Made by a program: the position numbers and the translations under genes
Source of the DNA: Gentiana macrophylla
Taxonomy: Eukaryota; Streptophyta; Magnoliopsida; Gentianales; Gentianaceae
Length of the DNA: 64,000 nucleotides
Assembly: GCA_026214975.1 (NCBI GenBank)
Contig: CM047805.1
Location: 63,751,368 to 63,815,367, forward strand
Direction of reading: 5' to 3'
The notes under the pieces: generated by a model
What the model was told of the DNA's origin: nothing
Database searches by the model: none
What the model saw: the letters and a program-made list of their open reading frames with translations, nothing else
Shown here: one piece after another, positions 42,300 to 53,952 of the stretch
How the letters are laid out: the number at the start of each line of letters is the position of its first letter
Position numbering within the stretch: the first letter of the stretch is position 1

Positions 42300-43992
42300 T
42301 GTTGGACTTATTTTTAAGTTTTAGTGATGAGTGTCGACTAATCGTTATAGAGCAAAGGCAAAAAGATGTCTAGATCAAATGTATAGGCTTATTAGAGTTT
42401 GATCTTTGACTAGGTTTGATCAAACAAACCTTCGTAATAGTCGGTGATTTATATCATGCCAGATCGGGTCTATATCAAGAGGGTAGATAGGTCATGAGAC
42501 AAGTCGGGAACCCGCCAAGACCGAAAAGTGAGGCTCAAACTCAGTTAATGAAGGCTAAAGGATCAAAATTAGTAATTAAAGTCAAGGCTATGGAATCAGA
42601 ATTTAGGCAAGTCTGTGATGACCTAAACTGATTAAATATACCTTGTGTAGAAGGTCTAAGTTCTTTAAGTTGAATGGTGATTGAAACTTAGTTATTTGCA
42701 AAAAGGTGTAATCTAACTTCACAAGTAAAAAGTTAGATAAAAGAAGTCTGCTGCATTGTTTTAAACACAGCAAATTATAGGCCAGCAGACTGATAAACCT
42801 GCTGATATATATACCTCGGATAATTCAAGATTACATTGGAAGATTACATGGATAAGGAATGACCAACTACCTCGATTTATCAAACAAATCAATGGTTGAG
42901 ATTAAAAAGACGTTGGGATAATTAGGACTTTATCCAATGGTTTTAAGTCAAAGGGTGGATGATCGCATTCTATCAAAAGGATTCGGCGATGTCGGATCCT
43001 ATGAATAGTGACTGAAAGCAAGTCAAATGGGACAAAACCAGGAACGGTCACATTTGAATTTCAAATTCAAGTCACATGGACTCCTACCAATAAATAGAGG
43101 ACTTTCAACTCAGATAAAAAAAAACTTTTAAGAGAAAAATATAAGAGATAATTCTGAGCTGCAAGAACACCCTGCTGAACCTACTGAGCTTAACCTTACT
43201 GATCCAGAGAAAATCTTCAAGTGTATTCTATATTCAAGCTACATCAAGTTTACACACTTGAAGACTGCAAGCTGCTGATTATATCATCCTAATCAAGTCT
43301 TTGCCAATCAATCATTTACTTGATTCAATCTTTATTTTACAAAGAACCTGCCAAGACAGTGAAGCATCTGTTGGGTGTGAAAGATTGTTGTTTGTGGTGG
43401 AGTTTGGTGAAGAGGCAATTCTACCCTTCAAGGACCAAAGTGGAAAACTTTGGAGCAAAGACAATCCTACATTTTTAGTTTTCAGCTTTGGGAAGCCATA
43501 GTTATTGGTGAAGGACAAGCAACTTAGGAATCTTTGTAACATGGCTACATCAAAGATCTCTAGTGAATTACCTTCAACATCACAGAGAAGAGTGGGTGAC
43601 AGTGATTACACCACTGGAACCACTATAAAATCGCGCTACTTACTTACTCTGCATTTACATTCTCATGCATTTAATTTATTATACACATCAACCTCATCGA
43701 ATCTAGCAACTGAAATAACACACATACACTACTGAGTATCTAATACTTAGTATCATATTTAACAATAAGTATTAAGGCTTAATTTTTGATATAATTCCGC
43801 TGCACAAATTCAGTAAACTCAACTATCATGAGACTCATGTGTATCAAAGAAAGCTATCGAGGTGTCGGCAGACCATCGAGGTATCAAGAGTCTTTGAAGT
43901 TGCTGAGTTTGTTAACTCCAAAAGTTTTAAGTGTTAAGTTTATTCACCCCCCCCCCTCTAAACTTAACCAAAGCCTTTTCAAGGGACCAACA
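42300..43992 (+). repeat. 3' LTR of copia-3 (1693 bp)
   Basis: TGTTGGACTTATTTTTAAG...AAGGGACCAACA. It differs strongly from the copia-1/2/4 LTRs except at the ends and the C-tract (43949-43957) followed by CTCTAAACTTA. Possible TATA-like AATAAATAG at 43089. Small frames within are not supported. Confidence 0.88.
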
Positions 43993-44883
43993 CATCTAGC
44001 AACACACCGTGACCCCCAATCATCGGAAGAGCCAAATGCAATGACTACTACCTTTCATGTGAAACAGTTACCGTGTAACTTACAATCCTATCACTGTAAT
44101 AATATCCATACGGTCGTTAGTCGAGTGTCAAACATTAATGACCATATCTTATAATCTGGATATCATGCTCTCTCGAAGTAACTCATTTACTTTCACTTTG
44201 CAAAGATTCACGAGAGTAAGACATTCCTTATATGAAGGCCCTTTCGGATATTCACCCCTACTGATAGGGTACGCGATTACCAGACGACCATACATGTATA
44301 CTCCGCATGCTTCAGTATCATACCCAATCACTACCGCATGATCGCCCCGTGGCTAGGGGAAACCTCAATAGTGTCAAAGCATGACAATCCACACCGTGAT
44401 GCCATGTAGACTCCGGTCTAAAGGATAATTACACAACTGCCACATTGTGTGACACTTAATGTAAGTGGGTCAGTCTAACGTACGCATTCTCTAATACACG
44501 TCCACGTACAGTCCAAGTGTCTTTACACTTCGATAGACGAGATCTATCCCTGCCCTTAAAGACAGAAGACATCCAATATGTGCTAGTCTGTTTATACTAT
44601 CAATGCCATGTTTAATAGTACATCAGCTTAGAGACATTTAAGCATCAAACTTATTAAAGTGATTAGAGATCTCATCAGCCATAATCGCCTATCATGGTTT
44701 CTCTATCACAGTTTAATACTAAGGACGTTATCATATAACAATTCATAATTGGTTCTTTAAAAGAACATATTTATGACAACAGAAAAGCCATTTTATATAT
44801 GTATAAACATAAAGAAATAGTAGAAATGATCTGACCCGGTCGGATCCGGTCCAACCCGATTTAGTTTAGGACACTATTTCAAC
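43993..44883 (+). repeat. Probable LTR fragment of an older copia-like element
   Basis: No coding frame. It has the look of a plant LTR (many short motifs, no genes) and ends ...GACACTATTTCAACA, a typical LTR 3' end, at 44883. The other half would lie left of copia-3, outside the window, if copia-3 inserted into it. Alternative: unrelated repetitive DNA. Confidence 0.4.
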
Positions 44884-45524
44884 AAATTTATCCTTTGCAA
44901 ACCTTGCTGAGCTCGACCTACGAGGCTTAGGTCGAATCTGTCTTGCATATTTGGAATTTTACTCTTGAAAATTTTCTTAATCCAAACTTTTAGTCTCTTG
45001 AGTGCTTTATAACTGGAACATCCTCTAGTATGTCCTGTAGACTTAATTATTTGAGTCTGTCACGCAGACTTTATAAGTTTGGTCTTTGCTGATCAGGTTG
45101 AGTCCGACCTGCGGAGCTCAGGTGTCAACCATAGCGTTTGGAGTGGAGTCCGCCCTTCAGAGATCGGCTTGTCTGGCCTACAGACAGTTTAGTGGGCATG
45201 TTCGTTTGTTCCGATGTGGAGGGCACATATGTCATACTTAGGCGAACTGAGTCATAAGTTTTGCTGACCTCGCATGTTAAATTTCTGCTAGTTGGGTCAG
45301 ATTTTTCAGATCTCATGTGTTTTTTGCTGAGCCCGACTGGGTGGGGCTCATGTATCATATTTTAATGGAGTCAGAAGTACTTCTGACTGTTTCAGTGAGT
45401 TTGAGATTTTGATAAAAATACACATTAGAGAAAGTCAATATTATATTAAAATAGAGTTAAGGAGAACCTGATGGGACGATGTCCTTAACGCGGGCTTGTC
45501 CGCTTGGTGCATCAGAGGTGTTGT
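44884..45524. repeat. Repeat-rich DNA with GAG(C/T)-C-GAC and GACTTTA-type motifs
   Basis: No gene. It contains imperfect units such as GTAGACTTAATTATTTGAGTC and GCAGACTTTATAAGTTTGGTC (45040-45095) that resemble the tandem array at 63770-64000. GGAGTCAGAAGTACTTCTGACT (about 45366-45387) contains an 18-bp perfect inverted repeat, AGTCAGAAGTACTTCTGACT minus its ends. Confidence 0.45.
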
Positions 45525-45930
45525 CACTACAAGAAATTTGGCTTTAATGAGGAGAATTCTCCTTATACATTGTCCATTTCTCCTCATTAAAGACTTTGAA
45601 TGAGTAGAACTCGATCCTCATTAAAGCCTCCGCCGCTAAAGATATATAGTGAGGAGAAGTGGATCTCCCCATTAATTAAACCATACATTTAATGAGAATA
45701 TTTGCTCCTCATTAAAATGAATTTTAATGATGACCAATCTCCTCAATATCAGGTCATTTACTTCTCATTAAATAAAGATTCAATGACAACATAACTTCTT
45801 ATTAAAAGACCATTTTCTCCACATTGAATCATGAAATATTAATAATACATCTCCTTATTAAAAGACCATTTGCTCCTCATTACATCATTAAATATTAAAA
45901 ATACATCTCCTCACTATAAGGCTATTGACC
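45525..45930 (+). mobile_element. CACTA (En/Spm) transposon terminus with subterminal repeats
   Basis: CACTACAAGAAATTTGG is a classic plant CACTA terminal inverted repeat start. It is followed by the dense subterminal repeats expected for this superfamily: CTCCTCATTAAA and its complement TTTAATGAGGAG occur many times, and a ~65-bp unit (TTATTAAAAGACCATTT...ATACATCTCC) is repeated at about 45810-45910. TGT at 45522-45524 is the candidate 3-bp target duplication. I found no matching right end (TTTCTTGTAGTG) in the window, so the right boundary is unknown. Confidence 0.75.
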
Positions 45931-46199
45931 CATCACTAAAATGTAACAATATTGATGTCAAGCATGGTGAATGGTTCATGTACCAATAAACACTTAGAGT
46001 GACATGTATACAAGTCCAGAAGTTACAAAACAGTATCACATAAATATATTATTAAGGCCGAAAAGTGAAATGACCACCAGAATACAAACTACAAAAATAA
46101 AAAGTAAAATAAGTATAATAAATAAATAAATTGCAATTGTCCTGCTAAGCTATAAAGATAATACATCCCACTTGGTCAAACTGAAGAATGAAACCACAC
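45931..46199. other. AT-rich interval between the CACTA subterminal region and the GPHR exon
   Basis: No exon recognised. If GPHR continued normally, the next exon (FFTMPQLVSRIG-type wording) would lie here on the minus strand; it is absent. 46110-46130 is a short A/T run (AATAAATAAATAAA). Confidence 0.5.
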
Positions 46200-46307
46200 C
46201 TTTATCAGGAGATGGCATAGGAAAGTGAATGCCCATCCGCCAAAAAGCATAGAGAAAAGCCAACAAAAATAAGATTGCACTATATGCAGCTCATTTCTTT
46301 CTCATAC
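46200..46307 (-). pseudogene. GPHR/GTG1/COLD1-like pseudogene, exon 3
   Basis: Minus strand, 108 bp, bounded by acceptor TAG (before 46307) and donor GT (46199-46198). It encodes [20 protein letters not shown] then [10 protein letters not shown], the highly conserved stretch of the Golgi pH regulator/GPCR-type G-protein family (plant GTG1/GTG2, rice COLD1), multispanning membrane proteins linked to ABA and cold signalling. An in-frame TGA at 46291-46293 stands where the family has a basic residue (R-x-R/K-x-A-A context), so the protein would stop in exon 3. Exon 4 is not present downstream. Confidence 0.85.
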
Positions 46308-46556
46308 CTAATATGAAAATCAGAAGTATGTGGTCATGAATGGATTGAAGTCAACAAGATCAAACTTTCTAATACCATCTTTAATTATCAACTCACCTAT
46401 AAACTTAAGTTTTTAAGGAGAAGCGTAATTTATAAATTCATATCTAACAAAGGCCAATCTCCAGATTACAGGAGATTACTTAAACCACAAAAAAGGTTTT
46501 AAAAAAACAAGATTCAAGGGAGAAAAGGTGTAGTCAAATTATGAAAGGGCACGCAC
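46308..46556 (-). other. GPHR pseudogene intron 2
   Basis: Lies between the donor at 46556-46555 and the acceptor ending at 46308. Non-coding and A/T-rich. Confidence 0.6.
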
Positions 46557-46657
46557 CACTGTTGCAAAGTATCAAATAGCAATGGTAATAAGGTAGAATG
46601 AAGATCAATAACATTATCAGGCAAAATAAGTCCACCTTGCAATTAATCCATCTGGCC
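46557..46657 (-). pseudogene. GPHR/GTG1/COLD1-like pseudogene, exon 2
   Basis: Minus strand. Encodes [20 protein letters not shown] then [13 protein letters not shown], matching the second segment of plant GPHR (a membrane helix). Donor GT at 46556-46555 is good. The upstream acceptor is not canonical: CTG rather than CAG/TAG immediately before the aligned start. The phase joins correctly to exons 1 and 3. Confidence 0.85.
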
Positions 46658-46845
46658 CAGCAGCAGATTAGATAAAGGTTACTCACGGAAATCATCAACG
46701 TAAACTTAACTTTAGCAAATGAAAAGGAGTATTATCAGCAGCAGCAAAAAAAACATTCAGCGGCTATGCAGCACACAAGACAGACCGCTGAGGACATGTA
46801 AAATAAGGTATAAGCTAATAAGTCTAGTGAGAAACATGCAGTTCC
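46658..46845 (-). other. GPHR pseudogene intron 1, left part
   Basis: Non-coding sequence between exon 2 and copia-4. Intron 1 was interrupted by copia-4; its other part is 55697-56035. Confidence 0.55.
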
Positions 46846-46850
46846 AGAAT

Positions 46851-48606
46851 TGTTGGAAATAAAATTTATGTTTTGATGATCATTCATCGCTTAATCAGTT
46901 ATTATTCTAAACCCCATTGATGAAGTGTCATAACTAGCTGTTATAGTGCAAAGCAAAAAGATGTCTAGATATCAATGTATAGGATTTATTAGAGTCTGAT
47001 ATTTGTATAAGTTAAATCAGACAAGCACTGTAATAGTTCTAGGCTGGAACTGAGAAAGTAAGAAACTGAGATTTAGAGGCCGAACAATAGAACACACCAA
47101 ATGTAAAATCAAGAGGATAAGTTCGCCGAGAGAATTCTGAGACTCGGTTGGCTTATCTAAGAAGACTGAAGAACTGAGGGTCACAGACTCAGTTATTGAA
47201 GATTGAAGAACTGAGGGTTCAAACTCGGTTATGAAGATTAAGTCGAGACTGTAAAGTTAGATTTCAGGCAAGATTGTGGTGGCCTGAACTGACTTTATGG
47301 ATCTTGTATAAAGACCTAAGAATCATAAGGACAATGAATTCTTAGATGATAATGAGTCATGGTGTACTCTGATTAAGTCAATTATAATCGATGAAAAGCG
47401 AGTAATCTTGATATTTGAAGAAGAGTAAAATCTCAGTTAACGCTCCAAGTCAGTCAAGAAACTGACAAGTGATAAACTCAGTATAAAACTGATAAAGTAA
47501 CTCAATTTTATAAGTCAGCCATCCAACAAACTGATCGTACAGTTGAACGTTACAAAGGAAGTGATTTTATTGGATGAACTATTGACAAATCAGAACGGTC
47601 ATAAAATATAGCCATTGCAAGATTCAAGCAGGATGAACGTTGAATGAACCCCTATAAATAGACCACCTCTACAACGTCAAAAAGAGAGTGTGTGTGTGTG
47701 TGCTGAAAAATCAAGAGGAATTAAAAGAATCTGTCTAGTCAAGAAATATCTAATTAAAGGGGAAAGCCAGTTTCAGAAAGAATTCCTGCTAAGTGCTAAA
47801 TTGCAAGGTCAAGAAAATTTCTTCAAGTATCCAAGCACATTCAAGCAAAACCAAGATTTATCATTTTGAAGAAATACAGAGCCGAGCATAACTTACTCAT
47901 CTAGAAGAAAAGCTCTAATCACAATTGAATCATAGTTATTAATTCAAGTCTCAACTTTGATTTTATCAAAGGTTTAGACTGTGAAACACCAAGAAGGTGT
48001 GAAGGACAGTTGAGTTGCAGTCAGGAAGACTGTGGTTGTGATGAGCTGGTGAAGAGGCAATCCGACCCTCCAAGGACCAGTGTTTCAAACAGTTGAAGAG
48101 CAGCAATCCTACCTGTTCTACAAGTGTTTAGATAGTGAAGCTAGGGATTAGTCAAGGACTATCAAATTAGGACTCTTTGTAACCGGGCCATCTCAAAGAA
48201 GTTCTAGTGGAATTTTCCTCCGCATCACAGGGGAAGAGAGGACGTACAAGATTACACCACCTGGAACCTCTATAATTCGTGTTTATTTACTTTACGCATT
48301 CATTTACTTTATTATAGTTACATGTATCTGGTTTTCACTCTGAAACTAAGTAAACTAGTTGTTAAAGGCTAATTTATATCCGCTGCCAGTTAACTAGACT
48401 AAGAATAAGTCAAGATTGACTTATACTCGATTGAGTTAGTGAACTCCGCACAAGTTAAGGGGCGAGGAACAAAAGCGAAGTGAGCATCGGTTTGAGTTTG
48501 GCAAAACTCGCCTGGGGCTTTTTCATTTTGGGAAAGTTTTTGGTGACAAGTTTATTCACCCCCCCCCCCCCTCTAAACTTGTGTTAGCCTTTCCAAGGGA
48601 CCAACA
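46851..48606 (+). repeat. 5' LTR of copia-4 (1756 bp)
   Basis: TGTTGGAAATAAAATTT...AGGGACCAACA. TATAAATA at 47653-47660. A (GT)n run at 47688-47701 is one or two units longer than in the 3' LTR. A 12-13 C tract at about 48559-48571 precedes CTCTAAACTTGTG. The 48420-48510 stretch shows CG-type changes where the 3' LTR has CAG/CTG. Confidence 0.93.
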
Positions 48607-48608
48607 AT

Positions 48609-48620
48609 TGGTATCGGAGC
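48609..48620 (+). other. Primer binding site of copia-4 (initiator tRNA-Met)
   Basis: TGGTATCGGAGC, two bases inside the 5' LTR, identical to the copia-2 PBS. Confidence 0.88.
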
Positions 48621-48703
48621 AAGTTCCTCATTCTGGAGGAGATCCGAGTTATTACCGCTTAAGTTATAAACGATTGTTGACAATCCTATCAGACTTCATT
48701 TCA

Positions 48704-49585
48704 ATGGATACATCTAGAATTAGAAATTGGCTAAATAACCCCACGACGACTACTTGCGAGAATGTTGTCTATGATTTCCAGGATCAAGTATTTGAAAGAT
48801 TCAGCACTACAAGCTCTCACACAAATCCGGAGCCTCATTTCAGTCTTGATGAAGACATTGAGCTTAATGCGAATAATGATGATGAATCCAGAGGATTTCG
48901 ATCCCTAAGTGATCTTTCAGAAGAAGCAGAAAGAGAGTTACTACGAGTAACTAATTATATAGAAGAAGAACTGACCAAAGATCCATCCAGTGCAAAAGCC
49001 AAAGATATTGATGAGACTCTACCTACAAGTCATGGAGGTGAAACTGATGAAGAAATCATATTGTTAGGAGCTACACAGGCAAAAGCTGTTGATAAAGGAA
49101 AACATGTCCTAATTAATGATGATTCCTCGTCAGAAGATCTACCTATCAAAAATCAGGAGGTAATCGCATCTACATCAAGCACTCACACTACCATGAACAA
49201 TCAAAGAAATGATGATATCAATAAAACCTTGGACATACTCATAAAGGAATTAGAGGTAACTCAAAAGAATTATGAGAATGTCAAAAAGGAGAAAAAGTTA
49301 TTGAAAAATGAAATTTCGAGATTGAATGCTGAAATCAATCTAATCAAAACTAATAATGGAACCAAGATAATTCGACCAACTGATGAACTAGCAAAAGTTA
49401 TAAACATCAAAGAATCATCAGTTGATCCAATTTCCAGAGTTCAATTCAAACCAGGAAAACCATTTGGAGATAGATCTGGTTTAGGGTTTGATAATCGGTA
49501 TAATTCTAAGTTCAGACCAAGATCAGTTGCAATAAAATTTGTGACTACACAACAATCAAGAACTCAGAAAACTGAAAATTATTAG
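48704..49585 (+). CDS. Copia-4 ORF A: gag-like protein without the usual capsid domain
   Basis: Open frame; the ATG at 48704 (MDTSRIRNWLNN) is the first after the PBS that fits a new N-terminus; upstream in-frame sequence (48581 on) runs through the LTR and PBS and is unlikely to be coding. About 293 residues. It lacks the copia Gag block (RFDEYKRRM, VKDC.TAKE.WDK) and both CCHC knuckles. Residues 30-130 are acidic. About 210-250 is a coiled coil (LIKELEVTQKNYENVKKEKK). KPFGDRSGLGFDN near the end matches the gag tails of copia-3. Later landmarks continue out of frame (see 49586-50009). Confidence 0.8.
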   Translation: MDTSRIRNWLNNPTTTTCENVVYDFQDQVFERFSTTSSHTNPEPHFSLDEDIELNANNDDESRGFRSLSDLSEEAERELLRVTNYIEEELTKDPSSAKAKDIDETLPTSHGGETDEEIILLGATQAKAVDKGKHVLINDDSSSEDLPIKNQEVIASTSSTHTTMNNQRNDDINKTLDILIKELEVTQKNYENVKKEKKLLKNEISRLNAEINLIKTNNGTKIIRPTDELAKVINIKESSVDPISRVQFKPGKPFGDRSGLGFDNRYNSKFRPRSVAIKFVTTQQSRTQKTENY

Positions 49586-50009
49586 AACTGACAAAAACTC
49601 AGCACAGCCAAACGCACAAACTGATAAAACTGAAAAATCATTTGGTAAAACTCACCAAGCCAAAAGATTTTACAGGAAGACTCAGAAGGCTGAAAACAGT
49701 AAAACTGATCCGAGATCATTAAGAAAAATCTTCAAGTCATATTCATCTAAGAATGTAGATCATTCATGGAATAACAGACTCAGAGGGAAAGGAAGATTAT
49801 TTCCCACTGATAAAGATTGGAATGAACCATCACATCAGTTTCACAAAATGAACAAACCTAAAGCTGTTAAGGCAAAATAGGAAAAATTTGTGAAAGCTGA
49901 CTTTACTCAGCCAAAATATCAAGAGAATTATAAAGTTAAAAATAAAGTTGTACCATCAAAAGCTAATCAGTTAGGACCCAAACAGATATGGGTACCAAAA
50001 ATTTCTTAG
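49586..50009 (+). pseudogene. Copia-4 gag tail after ORF A
   Basis: After the stop at 49585, sequence continues to encode gag-tail landmarks: LRGKGRLFPTDKDWNEPS (about 49780-49830) and LGPKQIWVPKIS, followed by a TAG at 50007-50009. In sister elements the GPK-WVPK motif leads directly into protease; here it ends. The deletion of pol therefore begins at this point. Confidence 0.7.
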
Positions 50010-50404
50010 TTTGCAGGACAAAAACCGCTAGCTGAGAACTGAATAGTGGAATTCACAAAACTAAGTTGTATTTACAACTGAGTTTTTGAATTCAGCACAA
50101 GGACAAAACTGAACGTATACAGCTGTTGATACACCGTACCTACTCTATTCACTATTTTCTAGCTACAGATGTCAAGAAAAGACGTGGTCCTTCTCAATCT
50201 AAACCGTCCATATCTTCCACTCATCCACCTTTTCACAATCTCAAAATATTTATGACAAGACGTTTTAATGTCCCACTCAATTCTTAACTACCCCTACTAC
50301 AAATTATAAATACCCAGAATTTTCTTTTATAATTTCTCACATTTAAATTTTGAATCTACTCTCTGAATCTCAAATTTTCAAAATATTCAAGCAAATCCAG
50401 AAAA
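50010..50404 (+). other. Copia-4 leader of ORF2
   Basis: Non-coding. It lacks the conserved pol-ORF2 block (GTG(A/C)GCTCAC) seen in copia-1, -2 and -3. 50290-50310 has TATAAATACC, a possible TATA-like element about 100 bp before the ORF2 ATG. Confidence 0.4.
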
Positions 50405-53400
50405 ATGACTTTCACTATTGTTGAACCCGGAATGATCTTATCTCTTGAACAGTATATTGCAAAATATATTGATCAAACTCTAGTCAATTCAATTGCAACA
50501 AAAATCCGGAAAATTAAAGGTTTGGATGCTGTTTTCAACATCGGTCTGAAAAGTGTATGTTTAAAAAGCATTGGAGACTTCTATCAATTTGGTAGAACAA
50601 ATCAGAAGGAGAAGACACACAAACCTATATCACTATGTCAATGATAAGGAGATCAAAGTCACCGAAGATCTAATTGCGAGAAATCTTTGGATTTGACAAA
50701 TCCGGAGGATCGCAGACCATCAAGTGACTAAGGAACAAAAGGAGAAACTATGGAAAGATATAGCGATTGGTGGAGAATCCCTTTGTCTCTGGCTGCATCG
50801 GGAGCACAAGCTTACTCAAGCGAGTTTAATTTTCTCTCAAAATGTTAGCAAATTGCATTATTGGAAATGCAGAAACTTTAGCAATCTATCTGGAGCAAAA
50901 TTAGATTTGCTATATGTGATTTGGTTTGAAGAAAGTTTCAATTGGGCATGGATCTGTTTGATCAATTAGTAGCACAATCAATTGACGTATCCAAGAAGAA
51001 GACCGATGAAAAGAAAGGTCGATTTTATCACAAGAAGACTCTTGTGTTAGTAGTCCAAAGAATATTAGACCATTTTGGAGTCACAAAGAGAAAAGAAACA
51101 CCAGTTGCTGATGGGAAAATTGTCGTTAAGGAAGAAAAAGCTGGAAAAAGGAAAGCTGAGAAATCTGTGAATGAACCAAAGAAGAAGAAAAGCAGGAAAT
51201 CGAAGAAGCCTGCAACTGGAGATGAAGTTTTAGAACAGATTGAAGATCTAAGGAAAAGAAGAAAACAATTGGAAGATACAGAAAAAGGCATAACTGATCA
51301 AGTTACTGAGAAATCAATAGAAGTGTCACCAACACAAGAAGCAAGAACTGAAGTTGCTGACGGATCAGCATCCGTAGTGAGAACTAAAACTACTTTCACC
51401 GAGCCTATTCCAGTATTGATAATTGAAGTTTCACCAATTGAAGAACCAGCTACGAAGTCACAGGAAATAGAAGTGACAAGGGAAACTCAAGTTGTCAACA
51501 AAGAACAAGTTGTTGAAACTATCATACAAAAGGAAGCTGAAACTCAGGGGGAACAGGCCTTGAGAACTGAGCATGTTGATGAAGAATCTGACAGTGATGA
51601 AAGACTGATTGACGAAACAACACTGAATATGCTCATGCTGCTTTCTAGATCCAAGTCCACCTCTCGTGAATCGCCTTTGATTAGAACACGAGAAAGCAGT
51701 TAAAGAATCTTCAATTCCTCACTCGAGGAAAAGGAGGTTGAAGCGAGAAAAGAATCAACCAAGGTTATTCTTTTGGAGCAAGCCAAGCCAATGAAGATGA
51801 ACCCACCGAGCATACAATGGATGAAGTTCTGCTGTTGATTTGGAACTTGAACTCATGAAAAACAAGTTCTTTGAAGAACTTGTAAGTGACAAAGTTATGG
51901 AAACTGAGCCGACAATCTCAATTTCAGTCATTGAAAAAGAGACATCAGTCGTCCCAGACATCTTCTTGAGGAGGAATCAGCAGAACCGATCCTATGGAAA
52001 CTGATGATGTTGCAAGAACTGATCCCATGCAAGTTGAAGATTCTATCACAAGAGAATCAGAAGATACTCTCACACCATTCAAATCCACAACTGATCATGG
52101 AGAACTAATGACAGCTGATTATGAACAATTGTGCAGATATCGAACTTGGAAACTCAGTTCCATTGCCAAACAAAGAAGTGAGCAAGCAGAAATGGAAGCT
52201 ATTGAGAAATGGGTATTTGATTTATACAACATTACAAGTCTATCGGAAGTAATCAATACCGATGAGTTCATAAATCAAGGATATACCGATCGTAAAGCAG
52301 ATTATTGGGTTGAAGCTCAAACTGGTGGAAATTTCAAGAAAAATGACGATGATGATGATGATTTTCAAGAAGATCCCAACTTACAAAAAGGGATTCTTGC
52401 CTCCCTACAAGAAAAGGAAACTGCAACAAAACATAACACTGATGATGATTCTAGTAGTTCTGGTGAAAGCAGTGGAAGTTCAAGTTATGAAAGTGTATCT
52501 GAAACACAGCAAGATAAAGAACAAGAAGGAGGTTACCAATCTCCCACTGACAAGTCTACACTTGAAATAGCAAGAACTGTAGCAAACATGCCTAGTGAAG
52601 AGTCAGATGATGAATTCAACGTACATTTGTCACCAGCTAAAGTTATTGATCCATCAAGCTTGGAAGAAGCTAAGAAACAATCTGAAGAAAGAAGACAATC
52701 GACTGAATATAGAGAAAAACTGAAGCAAGTTGTTCTCTCACCTCTAAAGCAAGCTAAACCAATTGAGGCTGAGACAAATAAAGGAAAAGAACAACAAGCA
52801 GGAAGTTCAAAAGATTTACCCACTCAAGTGGATCTCATTAAGTTTTATCATAATGAGATAATCAGAATTCAGAAAGACGATAACAGCTTATTTGGAAAGG
52901 TTCTACATGCCTTAGAAGCTAGCAAAGATGAAAGAAGCAATCTTGAAAAGAAAATGGATGTCGTCAATGATAACTGTCAAAACACCCTGCTTGAGCTTCG
53001 GAAAACAACCATTGAGCATGATGCAAGAAGAGATGAAACTCAAGATAGATGGGAAGTTATTCTTAACAATCTGGCAGATAGAATGATCTTAATGGAACAA
53101 GGTATGAAGGACTCAGTTGTGGCTCAAACCATTTTGGCATCCACTCAACAAACTTTGAACGCTTACATCAAGAGCCTGATTCATAAAGATGATGTCAATA
53201 AGAGGGAAAGTTTGGATATCTTAAAAGTCCATGCAGCTGAGATGCCACAAGTCCTTACAAATGTTGATGATAAATTAAATGAACTGAAGAAAGCAAGAGG
53301 AGATTTCACTGATGAAGAAATGAAACTGATTGTTAAATATTCAGAGCCTACTGCCAAAAGAGTTGGTTTGGATTCTCGTCTATACAGTTTATTCAGAAAC

Positions 53401-53778
53401 TTACCAGAAAGGGAAGGAGTATCAAAAGAATAATCTCTAGAATCGTTCCTACACATGCAGAAGGTGCTCATGCACTATTGGAATAAACTGAAGAAATGGG
53501 AAGCAGATGGTACTATAGATAGAGAATCAGAGAAAATTGAAAAGGCTGAACCTGAATTTGTTAAAAATCTACTGAGAACAGCCACCAATGAAAGATTGAG
53601 GGCAACTGTCTTCACTTTTGCAGTTCTTTTCAAAAACAAATTTTTCAAGAAGAACAATCTATCTCAATCATGGAACATTTGGGCAAGCATCCATGGAATT
53701 GAAAGCTCAGCTACAAATGATGCTATGAGATCTATTGCAGAAAATTATGATAATCAACCTTCTCAATCTGCCAAGTAA
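50405..53778 (+). pseudogene. Copia-4 ORF2, mostly open with a few breaks
   Basis: ATG at 50405 (MTFTIVEPGMILSLEQYIAK). GLDAVFNIGLKSVCL and later FEESFNWAW match the ORF2 N-terminal module. Frames: 50405-50644, 50724-50969, 50942-51703 (Lys/Glu-rich, NEPKKKKSRKSKKP), 51994-53433 (479 residues, with IEKWVFDLYNITSLSEVIN and a DDDDDDF run), then after a single in-frame TAA at 53431-53433 the same frame runs on to 53778. The last 250 residues are helical and coiled-coil-like. No signal peptide or membrane helix is seen. Confidence 0.78.
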
Positions 53779-53938
53779 AAAGAAACTATCTTCTAGCTCT
53801 TTTTATCATTTTGTATTTTATTACTCTACCTTGTAACTCAGTTATCAAATAAATTCTCAGTTTCTCAGTTCATTGCGTTATTTACTGTATTTTGTTTTAT
53901 CCTTTTGCATTGCTTTTAAGGAGGGTATTGACATCATC

Positions 53939-53952
53939 AAAAAGGGGGAAAT
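53939..53952 (+). other. Polypurine tract of copia-4
   Basis: AAAAAGGGGGAAAT before the 3' LTR, preceded by ACATCATC, as in copia-1 and copia-2. Confidence 0.88.

Larger units (their letters stand above)
35412..43992 (+). mobile_element. Copia-3, right segment (protease end to 3' LTR)
   Basis: Resumes exactly after the ACTGT duplication, codes for the rest of the pre-integrase linker, a fused integrase-finger/RT leader, RT, RNase H and a long ORF2, and ends with a PPT and an LTR of a different family (TGTTGGACTTATTTTTAAG...). The host side begins CATCT; its TSD partner lies outside the window. Confidence 0.9.

Noticed and set aside
48581..48703. N-terminal extension of copia-4 ORF A
   Set aside because: Would be read through the LTR end and PBS; the ATG at 48704 is the sensible start.
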